A DNA stretch of 64,000 nucleotides, from positions 1,902,841-1,966,840 of the forward strand of contig JANUBW010000001.1 of the NCBI GenBank assembly GCA_024809215.1, read 5' to 3'. Below, in pieces: positions 9,639 through 17,917 of this stretch. Below the pieces are notes generated by a model. It searched no databases. It was not told the DNA's origin and saw only the letters and a list, made by a program, of their open reading frames with translations. The stretch is from Niastella sp. OAS944. Lineage in GTDB: Bacteria > Bacteroidota > Bacteroidia > Chitinophagales > Chitinophagaceae. The position numbers and the translations under genes are program-made. How positions within the stretch are numbered: the stretch's first letter is position 1; each line of letters begins with the position of its first letter.

Positions 9639-11690
9639 TCATTTCAGTTCAATAAAATCAGGTTCGTAAGGCGCTATTGTAAACCTGCCAGTGTAATCTT
9701 TATCCCAAAGAATACTATGTACGTTTCCTTTCAATTGAATTCCTTTTGGTTCGGCGCTTACGTTCAAATATAAAATATGGTTACTGTCTATTTGCCTTGC
9801 CATTACACCTGCGGGAACATCAGGGCCTTTTTTAATTGAAAGTTCACCGATCAGGTCATCAAGCAATGGATTCAAAACGTCTCCCTTCGCAGGAAGACCC
9901 ACATAAATTGCCCTGCCTTTTCCATATTTATTGGCGGTTATAATGGGATAGTCTTTATCTAAACTGGTGATGCGCGCAAGCACTTCCGCCTCTTTTGATT
10001 CAATAACATCAAACCTTGCCGACTCAGAAGTGATCTCTTTTCCTTTGTAAGTAACTTCCAGTTTTTTGCCTTTGAATGATTTTTTTGATATTTCATTCAT
10101 CGCCTCTGTTTCTTCGAAAGAAGCCACGCGAATGCCAAAAACATCGCTTAAACGTCCCGGATGCGTAGAGGCAAACACCTGACCTGTTTCATCAGCAATG
10201 GCCGAGTTGCCTGTCATTACAACCGCGCCTCCGTTCTTTACAAACCCCCGGATCTTATTTGCCGTTGTTTCATCTATGACAGCTACACCAGGTACAAACA
10301 GCAATTTATAGTTGAGCACGCTTTTGCCGATGTCTACAACCCTTGCATCCATATTACGATAATAAAACAGATCGAAACAGGCTTGCAGTTGTTCATCATG
10401 CCGTTCAGGAAAATACGCACTTGCTATCTGGGATGGAAATGAAAACGCCAATCCCACTTCCGGCTGGAGTTTATAAGGAAAATATCTTTCAATCTTCTTA
10501 AATTCGGCAGCTATCTTTTTGTATTCATTGAATTTGCGATTAGGAACTCCATCCCAATCGAGCATTCCCTCCAAATATTGCTCTTCACCACTGTGCATAC
10601 TTTGCCACGTCCAGCCGCAAACCATTTGATTGCCGTACATGAGTGTTGCATATGCCGATTTTCGGATTGAATTGGGAACAGCAGTCATGGTGGTGAATTC
10701 AGTGCACCAGAAAGGATTTGTGCTTTCAAATTGAATTCTTGAAATCCCAAACAAGGAACTGATCACTCCCCAATTTGTTGTTAAGGAATTTCCGGGATAA
10801 AACCCGCAACCTTCCCGGGTCATTTTGCCCGAGTATGCGATCGATGCGTAATCAAAGTATTTCTGTGGGCTATAGTACCACGCATTGGTATTAACAAAAG
10901 CTTTTGGCGCGTTCCTGTTTACTTTATCAATGACCTTAAATAGCAGCTGATTGATCTCATCTGAAACAAAACGCCTGAAATCAAGCATTTTCTCAGGAAC
11001 ATCGGTTGTATGAGTAGCAACCGGAAATCCGATTTGTTCAAATTGATCGATCCTTCTTGACCAACGCTGTGTTGCCCATGCCTTATTGAGCCCATCAACA
11101 GTAGCATATTTTTTCTTTAGCCATGCAATAAATCTTTTCCTTGCCGATTCGGAATAGGAGATCCTTCCATCGCCCGATTCATTGTCTATTCCAAATGCAA
11201 TTAATGCAGGATGTTTTCCATAATGCTTTGTGAGCGTATCAGCATATCGCACTGCATATTTCTGATACATGGCATCACCAACGTCTTCCATGTAGCGATG
11301 ATTTGAATAAAGCCTGGCGCCATTAACATCTACAATATCAATGGATGGATATTTATGATGCAGCCATATTGGTGCAGGACGAATGGCAATATCCAGGATC
11401 ACTTTAATGCCTGCCTCGTTCATCCTATCCATCACCTTATCAAACCAACCGAAATCAAATTTACCTGCGGATGGTTCATAGCTGTCCCAGGCAAGATGCC
11501 CCATTCGTACAACTTTAAACCCCGCTTCCTTCATCAACTGAATGTCAGCATTGATCTTCTCCATATTTTTATCATCATGTGGATGATAATTAGCGCCTAC
11601 ATAAAGTTCCTGTGAATTTGCCTTTGTGTTGAAAAGAAAGAAAATTCCAGCCAGAATAAACAAGTACCTAAATCTTAATTTCATTGCCAC
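9639..11690 (-). CDS. GH42-family beta-galactosidase, secreted
   Basis: A 683-residue protein with an N-terminal signal (about 1-26; the start could also be Met3). The GH42 barrel begins at LYVGANYHPHDD. The acid/base Glu lies in FGIDNESGDG (about 171) and the nucleophile Glu in WCTEFTT (about 331). After the barrel come a flavodoxin-like trimerisation domain (about 400-600, including VMTGNSAIADETG) and a small C-terminal beta domain, the usual GH42 layout. It is the last gene of the SusC1 operon, 23 bp after GH39. A role in stripping beta-galactose from xyloglucan side chains fits the locus. GH42 enzymes also act on arabinogalactan, so the substrate is inferred. Confidence 0.82.
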   Translation of the reverse strand: MAMKLRFRYLFILAGIFFLFNTKANSQELYVGANYHPHDDKNMEKINADIQLMKEAGFKVVRMGHLAWDSYEPSAGKFDFGWFDKVMDRMNEAGIKVILDIAIRPAPIWLHHKYPSIDIVDVNGARLYSNHRYMEDVGDAMYQKYAVRYADTLTKHYGKHPALIAFGIDNESGDGRISYSESARKRFIAWLKKKYATVDGLNKAWATQRWSRRIDQFEQIGFPVATHTTDVPEKMLDFRRFVSDEINQLLFKVIDKVNRNAPKAFVNTNAWYYSPQKYFDYASIAYSGKMTREGCGFYPGNSLTTNWGVISSLFGISRIQFESTNPFWCTEFTTMTAVPNSIRKSAYATLMYGNQMVCGWTWQSMHSGEEQYLEGMLDWDGVPNRKFNEYKKIAAEFKKIERYFPYKLQPEVGLAFSFPSQIASAYFPERHDEQLQACFDLFYYRNMDARVVDIGKSVLNYKLLFVPGVAVIDETTANKIRGFVKNGGAVVMTGNSAIADETGQVFASTHPGRLSDVFGIRVASFEETEAMNEISKKSFKGKKLEVTYKGKEITSESARFDVIESKEAEVLARITSLDKDYPIITANKYGKGRAIYVGLPAKGDVLNPLLDDLIGELSIKKGPDVPAGVMARQIDSNHILYLNVSAEPKGIQLKGNVHSILWDKDYTGRFTIAPYEPDFIELK

Positions 11691-11713
11691 TTTTATTTTA
11701 CCTTGAATACCAA

Positions 11714-13324
11714 TTATATTTTAATAAGGTTCAAAAAGAACACATCATTCTCATGAATGTCCAACTCTTTAATAAATGGCATATTATCTTTTATGGTAAT
11801 GATCTCTTTCAAAACCGGTGAACCATCATTTTGTTTCTTTATTTGTTCCACCTGCTGCCTGTTCAGTTGTGCGGGCTTTCCCATAGCGAGATAAGTTGAA
11901 TATGCATCATTACTACGATAACCTACTTTATACACTTCAAGCGCATATGTACCAGCAGGCACATTGGCGATGCCGATCTTTAGTTTGCCTTTTGATCTTG
12001 ATGGCAGGTCCTGGATGTAATATTTTTGATTGTGAACAGAATCGCCCGGGTGCGTGTTGGTGAAATCCCAAACCAGCGCCTGGATGTTCCCTGTTGAATC
12101 TTTACAAACCCACGATGCGGAATCCTTGTTTGCCAGTTCAATATTTCCCAAACGATTCAGGAACTGATATGAGTAAAAAACCGGCTTGTTAATACCCTGT
12201 ATAGTTAACATACCAAAGCCGCCATGAAATGGTTCATAACGCGGGCCCGGCTCTTCAAAAATATCGGTGAACACCCAATACGACATGGAATTGGCCGCAT
12301 TACCCACCTGCTTCAGTTTTTGTAAAACATAGGCAGCTTCATGATAACTGTCATGAATGGGATCGGCCGGCGTATAGGAGGCGCTCCATTCGGTATAATG
12401 CAATTCCAGGTTGGGAATTGGAGATATTGCTATTTCTTTTCGTGACTGTAATGCATCGCCGCTAAGGCTCATGGGGTTTTTATCGAGCACGGTACCACCC
12501 TGTCCATATTCATCAAGAAACCCCTGCTTTACACCGTAAGCATGTGTGCTAATGAAATCAATAGGAACATTATTCTTATGACAGTAGTCTATCATTTCCG
12601 GTTCCCAGGCTGCGCCGGCAGTACCGGGCCCGCCAACGCGATATTCTTTATTAACGCCTTTAATTGCCTGCGCGGCGTACTTGTATAGTTTGAAATAATC
12701 ATCCTGCGTTCCCGACCAGAAACCAGGTGAAAGGTTTGGCTCATTCCACACCTCAAAATACCAGGTCTTTACTTCGTCGGCTCCATACCGTTCTGTGAAG
12801 TGTTGTGTAAGGTTGCTGATCAGCGCTGCCCACTTTTCATAACTCTTTGGTGGTGTTACATTACCACGCCACCAGAAAATGGTTTCTTTGCCGCTGGCAA
12901 GCGCACCGGGCATGAAGCCCAGTTCTACAAAAGGCTTCATGCCAATGCTATGCAAATAATCAAACAAGGCATCCACATACATATAACTGTATACCGGGTT
13001 TCCTTTACTGTCTTCTTTATATACAGCCATATCATCAGTTAGCAATCCGTGCATGCGGATGTACTTAAAGCCGCATTCCTTTCTTACATAAGCCAGTTGC
13101 TGCTGCCAGTCGGCCCGCAACCCTTCATTAGCTCTTCCTGCACCCACGCATTCTTTGAAAAAGGTGTTCAATGTACCTGCAGTATTATTAAAGTCAATAC
13201 TGATCACCCGGTCCTGTACGGCTTTACTTTGACTGGAAGTTCGATTCTGTTTTGTGGTTTGCGCCAGCAGGTTATTATCAAAACAATAGAGTACTACAGC
13301 GAACAACAAAAGCGTTTTTTTCAT
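11714..13324 (-). CDS. GH39-family glycosidase (beta-xylosidase-like), secreted
   Basis: A 536-residue protein with a signal peptide (about 1-21). The GH39 TIM barrel contains YFEVWNEPN, with the acid/base Glu at about 195, and LHYTEWSAS, with the nucleophile Glu at about 312, followed by a C-terminal beta-sandwich that ends near FFLNLIKI. GH39 contains beta-xylosidases and alpha-L-iduronidases; the bacterial sequences with this pattern are mostly called beta-xylosidase. It follows the lipid-anchored GH5 in the same operon with a stem-loop between them. A GH39 is not part of the best-studied Bacteroides xyloglucan locus, so it may open beta-xylosyl branches or serve a related glycan. The precise linkage cannot be told from the sequence. 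Confidence 0.78.
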   Translation of the reverse strand: MKKTLLLFAVVLYCFDNNLLAQTTKQNRTSSQSKAVQDRVISIDFNNTAGTLNTFFKECVGAGRANEGLRADWQQQLAYVRKECGFKYIRMHGLLTDDMAVYKEDSKGNPVYSYMYVDALFDYLHSIGMKPFVELGFMPGALASGKETIFWWRGNVTPPKSYEKWAALISNLTQHFTERYGADEVKTWYFEVWNEPNLSPGFWSGTQDDYFKLYKYAAQAIKGVNKEYRVGGPGTAGAAWEPEMIDYCHKNNVPIDFISTHAYGVKQGFLDEYGQGGTVLDKNPMSLSGDALQSRKEIAISPIPNLELHYTEWSASYTPADPIHDSYHEAAYVLQKLKQVGNAANSMSYWVFTDIFEEPGPRYEPFHGGFGMLTIQGINKPVFYSYQFLNRLGNIELANKDSASWVCKDSTGNIQALVWDFTNTHPGDSVHNQKYYIQDLPSRSKGKLKIGIANVPAGTYALEVYKVGYRSNDAYSTYLAMGKPAQLNRQQVEQIKKQNDGSPVLKEIITIKDNMPFIKELDIHENDVFFLNLIKI

Positions 13325-13354
13325 TAATAATTTCCTTTTAAGAATGTTTTTAAA

Positions 13355-13385
13355 GCTGACGGGGTTTTAAAAAAGCCCCGTCAGC
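13355..13385 (-). other. Intra-operon stem-loop between GH5 and GH39
   Basis: A perfect 10-bp stem (GCTGACGGGG with its complement) surrounds an 11-base A/T loop in the 74-bp gap between two genes of the same operon. Only three T residues follow on the transcribed strand, so a partial terminator or an RNA-stabilising hairpin is more likely than a full stop. Confidence 0.5.
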
Positions 13386-13398
13386 GTGATTATAATTA

Positions 13399-14838
13399 TT
13401 ATTTACCGCCGGCCATAACAGCGTTGATCGTACGCTGATCGAGCACAACATTATTTGTTCTGTCGAAGACGCCGCCTGTTTCCCATACAAATGGTTTGGC
13501 GCCAATAGCCAGGCATTGTTTGGTTAAATAGGTGTACCAGGCATCAACCGAATTATTATGTTTGTCTAATTCTTTTGGAGCGTATTTACTGGCTGCAGTT
13601 CTTCTGTTGGCGGAATATTCACCCATTACACAGGGAATGCCTTTATCAATATAATTTTCTTTTATTTTTTTATAATATTCCAGTTGGTCTGCTTCTTCAC
13701 CGCTGGTGCAATTGCGTATAGGCTCAATAGTTGAATGGTTGCCCGCACCCCAGTAGTACAAAATATTACCCCAGCCGCCTTCGGCCGGATCCTTATCTAA
13801 AATGGCAAAACTGGTGGGCGTATAGTTATGGAATTCAAAAGCCAGCCGGTCGGGTGTTGGATCAGAAGGGAAATACCTGCCCGGGCGAATAAACTCGTCG
13901 GGGCCCTGAATGATCAACGTTCTATAAGTATTTCTTCCACCGGTACTTCGCACTGCATTGATAAATGTTTGATGATAAGATACCAGGACCTTGGAAGTGG
14001 CATCGTCTGTACAATTGGGCTCGTTGGCGCTGGCAAACATCACATGCTCATCAAAATCTCGGAATGCGGTAGCAATTTGCTCCCAGTATGCTTTTTGCCG
14101 GGCATTAACGCTATCGGTCTTGGCAACGGTAACATTATTCTCTAACCAGCCACCATCCCAGTGAATATTTATAAAAACATACATATCATTGTTAACACAC
14201 CATTGTATTACCTGTTTTACCGAGTCCATCCAGCTTTGCGGTATTTTGGCCGTTGAATTGTTTCCGCCTTTTAAAAACCAGCCACAAGGAATACGAACCG
14301 CATTAAAACCGGTTTGTTTTAAAAAGCTGATATACGAAGCCGTGGGATAAGGCTCTATGTTATTTAACTCAAGTGTATTACCAATGTTTACCCCCAGTTT
14401 TAATTTTGCTATCAATTGGGTAGCAGTGCTGCCCATGCCCGATGCATCGGGAGCAACAGGCGACGTGTTATAAAATGGAAAAATATACCCGGGCTGAAAG
14501 ATATTGATCCGTCTGGCAAGCCCGTTTGAAGAGCTCAGGAAGATCAGCTTTGTGCGGCTGGCGCCTGTTTTATTGGTATCGGGTACTTTTATATTAATGG
14601 TTGCATCGCCCGCATCACCCCAGGTGGTATCTAATTTCACCCAGTCAAACCCGGCAGTATCAATACGCCATGCGCTATTACTGTGAAAGGTAACTGTTGT
14701 TTTGCCGCCGGTGGGGGCAATTGTATCAGTTTGATTAGCCAGATCAAGAGAGGCAGGTGTATCTTCCTTTTTGCAGGAGATCACCAGCAATGAAGCATAA
14801 ATAATGCCGGCCAATATATATAGAGACTTTTTTTTCAT
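13399..14838 (-). CDS. BACON-GH5 endo-xyloglucanase candidate, lipoprotein
   Basis: A 479-residue lipoprotein: the signal ends LLVISC, with lipidated Cys22, and acidic and polar residues follow. Residues about 35-117 form a BACON domain (SAWRIDTAGFDWVKLD ... IFQPG). The GH5 barrel, subfamily-4-like, spans about 130-478, with FINIHWDGGWLENN, acid/base Glu273 in ANEPN and nucleophile Glu407 in VMGEYSA. The BACON-GH5 order and lipid anchor match the cell-surface endo-xyloglucanase of the Bacteroides ovatus xyloglucan locus. Its place directly after SusC, SusD and the IPT/TIG binding lipoprotein also fits. It should make the first cuts in the backbone at the cell surface. Activity on xyloglucan is inferred, not shown. 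Confidence 0.88.
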   Translation of the reverse strand: MKKKSLYILAGIIYASLLVISCKKEDTPASLDLANQTDTIAPTGGKTTVTFHSNSAWRIDTAGFDWVKLDTTWGDAGDATINIKVPDTNKTGASRTKLIFLSSSNGLARRINIFQPGYIFPFYNTSPVAPDASGMGSTATQLIAKLKLGVNIGNTLELNNIEPYPTASYISFLKQTGFNAVRIPCGWFLKGGNNSTAKIPQSWMDSVKQVIQWCVNNDMYVFINIHWDGGWLENNVTVAKTDSVNARQKAYWEQIATAFRDFDEHVMFASANEPNCTDDATSKVLVSYHQTFINAVRSTGGRNTYRTLIIQGPDEFIRPGRYFPSDPTPDRLAFEFHNYTPTSFAILDKDPAEGGWGNILYYWGAGNHSTIEPIRNCTSGEEADQLEYYKKIKENYIDKGIPCVMGEYSANRRTAASKYAPKELDKHNNSVDAWYTYLTKQCLAIGAKPFVWETGGVFDRTNNVVLDQRTINAVMAGGK

Positions 14839-14856
14839 TTGTTTAAAGTTTGCTTA

Positions 14857-16311
14857 TTACTTTATTTTTACCACTCTTACATTATCAAAACCCGCATAAT
14901 AACCTGTTTCGGTTACGCTGGTGCCATAATTATGCATATACAAAAACATTCCGCTTTTACCGGAAGGGCCAATCAGCTTTGTAAGGTCTGATAAAGCGGC
15001 GCCTCTACCGTCCCCGGCAGAACTTTTTGCTCTAAAAGAAGACAATGGTATTGTTACCGTTGTCCAGTCTTTTGTAGAAAATTTTACAGCACCTGAAGTT
15101 GTATTCCAGGGTTCAAATCTATATATATAGTCGTTGATATTGCTGGCTATAACAAGTGTGGCTCCATTCCATGGTTGGGGCACACTCATTTCAAATTTAA
15201 TTGCCCAGTTTTCCGGCAGATCTGATAAGTTTGAAGCCGGCACCCATTGTGCTGCACCGAGGGGAATTGCTGTAGTCCAGCTAGCTCCGTCGCCACTGTT
15301 CATAGGACCGCCACTCAGCCGCATATACTGGGAAGAATTTCCGGGCAGTAACGGGTCACCCGATGCAAGCGAAGAGCCGCCATACCATTGATATCCGAAT
15401 AAACTGCCCCATTCAAAATTGCCTATCATTCCCGTAGTAATATCATTCACGTTATAGGTAGTAGATGCAGTGCCGTAAAGCGTTGTAATAGTTACAATGC
15501 CTGAGGCTAACAGGGTTGGGCATACAAACCCAATGGAACTATAATCAGGTGAAATTTTATAAGAACTAATAGTAGTTCCGGCGAAAACAAAGGATTGAAT
15601 GTCTTTATAAGCTGCCCCATAAATATAAACTGAATCTCCGGCATTGGGATTTTCGTTTGATATCGAGAATATACTCGGTTTGCCTACTGCATAGGTTTTG
15701 GTAGTGGTGGCTGTTCCGCCCTTTGCTACCACAGTGATAATACCGCCCGGCACCTCGTTCACTGGCGGACAAACAAATCCTATGCGGGTACCCATTGAAT
15801 CTACATTGTACTTTGTAATATTGGCGCCCGCAAATTGTACGCTTTGCACTAAAAAGAAACTGGAGCCTAATATATATATAGAATCGCCAGGGAAAAATGT
15901 TTCGTTATTGATACCTGTAATTACAGGCGCCGGATAATTGAAATTGAACTGATAGATAGTAGTGCCGGCAGTAGTTACATAAGTAACTGTATTCAGCAAA
16001 TCGGCCGGAATGCCGTTAAACGGAATAACCGAAGGGATCTGAACTACTGCCATATCGTCGGCAAAGTTCCCGTAATTGAAACTGGCTTCAATGCCGTCGA
16101 AACGAATATGAAGGGCGTTCTTCAAATTCTGCCCGTGAATGACCACCCACTGGCCCGGCGTTATACTTGTTACAACCGTATCATTGGGTGAAGCCGCATA
16201 ATTCCGGATGGATGTTATGGATGGTTCAGCGCTTGTTTTTTCCTTTTTGCACGCAGGCAGTATTATAACAGCCAGCAATGCTATGGCGGAGAGATATTTT
16301 ATGCAATTCAT
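14857..16311 (-). CDS. IPT/TIG-domain surface glycan-binding lipoprotein (SGBP)
   Basis: A 484-residue lipoprotein with the signal ending ILPAC (Cys21). Three consecutive IPT/TIG immunoglobulin-like repeats follow (about 30-125, 128-208 and 210-292); each opens with a PxI-type strand (PSITSI, PVITGI, PSIFSI) and holds a GDSIYILGSSF/GDSVYIYGAAY-type turn. The C-terminal part (about 295-484) is Trp-rich and likely to bind glycan. This architecture, and the position between SusD and the endo-glucanase, is that of the second surface glycan-binding protein of xyloglucan loci in Bacteroides. It would hold polysaccharide at the outer surface for the neighbouring GH5. The gene is 17 bp after susD and 18 bp before GH5. 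Confidence 0.82.
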   Translation of the reverse strand: MNCIKYLSAIALLAVIILPACKKEKTSAEPSITSIRNYAASPNDTVVTSITPGQWVVIHGQNLKNALHIRFDGIEASFNYGNFADDMAVVQIPSVIPFNGIPADLLNTVTYVTTAGTTIYQFNFNYPAPVITGINNETFFPGDSIYILGSSFFLVQSVQFAGANITKYNVDSMGTRIGFVCPPVNEVPGGIITVVAKGGTATTTKTYAVGKPSIFSISNENPNAGDSVYIYGAAYKDIQSFVFAGTTISSYKISPDYSSIGFVCPTLLASGIVTITTLYGTASTTYNVNDITTGMIGNFEWGSLFGYQWYGGSSLASGDPLLPGNSSQYMRLSGGPMNSGDGASWTTAIPLGAAQWVPASNLSDLPENWAIKFEMSVPQPWNGATLVIASNINDYIYRFEPWNTTSGAVKFSTKDWTTVTIPLSSFRAKSSAGDGRGAALSDLTKLIGPSGKSGMFLYMHNYGTSVTETGYYAGFDNVRVVKIK

Positions 16312-16328
16312 CGTTAGAGAGTTAAAGG

Positions 16329-17915
16329 TTAATAATAAGGAACAGGTGGCTCGGCCAGCTTAGGGTCTGCAGTGAGTTCGGCTGCTGGTAACTGCAAGGT
16401 AAACGCCGAAGCATCTGCCCTCAAAACAGCTGGACTAAGATCACCCGGCTTAGCAGTTCCTTTGTCATAGTCAAACGATATCCGCTGCTGATTGTTGATG
16501 ATATCCACTGCCTTCTGGGGGTTCCAATAAGAAAGGCGCACCAGGTCTAACCAATATTGCCCTTCAAACGCAAATTCAATTCTTCTTTCTTTCAGAACAC
16601 TATCCATGTTTATCGTTGTAACAGGATCAAGGCCAGCCCGCGTTCTCACCTTATTAAAATATTTCAATGCTTCGGCATTGGCGGTGGCGCCATTGTTACC
16701 CAAAATGGCTTCAGCATATACCAGATACACATCAGCCAGGCGAAGCAAAGCGTCATGCTCAATAGATGCAGTATAGGTCATAGTGGGTGCATTATTATCC
16801 TTTTCATTGCCGATAATATGCTTTTTCATACTTTGTCCACCGGATTTATACCCGCCTCCTGCCGCATTTAATTCAGGATAATAATCTCCGTTCAGCATAA
16901 TGGTAGCTTTCCTTCTTACGGTATCCTTTTCTGAATAGCTTAGAAACAGATCGTAAGTTGGCGACAAAGAAAGCCATGCACCGTTACGTTGCGGGTTAAT
17001 ATCACTTGAAGGCGAATAGGTGAGCAACAAATTACCTTCCTCCCAACCAATACCGGCACCTGTAGCCCATTGAAGCGCAAACAATGCTTCCGGATTATCG
17101 TTGTATTCTGATCTGAACAGATTATAGTAGCTGCTCAATAAATTCAACCCACTATTATTACAAACATTGCCTGCATATTTTATGGCGCTGTCTAAATACT
17201 GCTGATTGCGTGTTCCGCCGCCCTGCCCCAGGCCGGCCATAGTGAGGTAAACTTTTGCCAGCATGCCCTGGGCCGACCACGTGGTGACCCTGCCTTTTTC
17301 ATCGCTTGCAGGCAGGCTTTTTGCGGCAAAATCCAGCTCATTGGTAACAAACTTATACACATCGGAAACGGTGTTACGTTTTACCAACGGGTCCTGAATA
17401 AGTTTGCTGTTATCTTCAATAATTGGCACCGCACCCCACAACATAGCCAGATAATAATAGGCAGTTCCACGAATAAATTTTGCTTCACCAAGCGCGGCAT
17501 TTTTATCGGCAGCACTAATAGATTTATCTGCCCTTTGTTCTATTGAATTAATAACCGTATTGCATTGACCAATTAAATTGTATAATCCCTTCCAGCCACC
17601 CTGCATTACGCTATTCCCCGCTGTAATGGTGCGTGTATACAACTGCATCCAATCACCGTTCCATTGGCGGTAGGCGTTCCCGCTTAAGATATCGCCTAAA
17701 GGCAAATAGGCTTCGTGATGCCATACACCCCAGGGAGAGCCGCCATAGAGGCTGGCAGTAGCCAGTCTTAATTCTGAAGTGGTTTTGTAAAAGTTATCTG
17801 CACTTATTTGCGATTGTGAAGGACGGTCAAGATAGCTTTTCTTACACGCCATACAGGATGTAACAATAAGCGCAGTGAGTATAATAATATTATTGTGTTT
17901 CATGATCTCAAACAT
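16329..17915 (-). CDS. susD: SusD-family glycan-binding lipoprotein (pair 1)
   Basis: A 528-residue SusD/RagB protein. The signal contains two candidate lipobox cysteines (TSCMAC, residues 21 and 24); KKSYLDRPSQSQIS follows. The start may be Met5 (17903), which gives a cleaner signal peptide. The TPR-rich helical fold typical of SusD is visible, with AEAKFIRGTAYYYLAMLWG near 145-160 and AYVYAEAI-like and RRIEFAFEGQYWLDLVRL segments near the C-terminus. It pairs with the SusC gene 2 bp upstream and forms the lid of that outer-membrane transporter. Its ligand should be the same glycan as that of the downstream SGBP and GH5, inferred to be xyloglucan. Confidence 0.92.
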   Translation of the reverse strand: MFEIMKHNNIIILTALIVTSCMACKKSYLDRPSQSQISADNFYKTTSELRLATASLYGGSPWGVWHHEAYLPLGDILSGNAYRQWNGDWMQLYTRTITAGNSVMQGGWKGLYNLIGQCNTVINSIEQRADKSISAADKNAALGEAKFIRGTAYYYLAMLWGAVPIIEDNSKLIQDPLVKRNTVSDVYKFVTNELDFAAKSLPASDEKGRVTTWSAQGMLAKVYLTMAGLGQGGGTRNQQYLDSAIKYAGNVCNNSGLNLLSSYYNLFRSEYNDNPEALFALQWATGAGIGWEEGNLLLTYSPSSDINPQRNGAWLSLSPTYDLFLSYSEKDTVRRKATIMLNGDYYPELNAAGGGYKSGGQSMKKHIIGNEKDNNAPTMTYTASIEHDALLRLADVYLVYAEAILGNNGATANAEALKYFNKVRTRAGLDPVTTINMDSVLKERRIEFAFEGQYWLDLVRLSYWNPQKAVDIINNQQRISFDYDKGTAKPGDLSPAVLRADASAFTLQLPAAELTADPKLAEPPVPYY

Positions 17916-17917
17916 TT

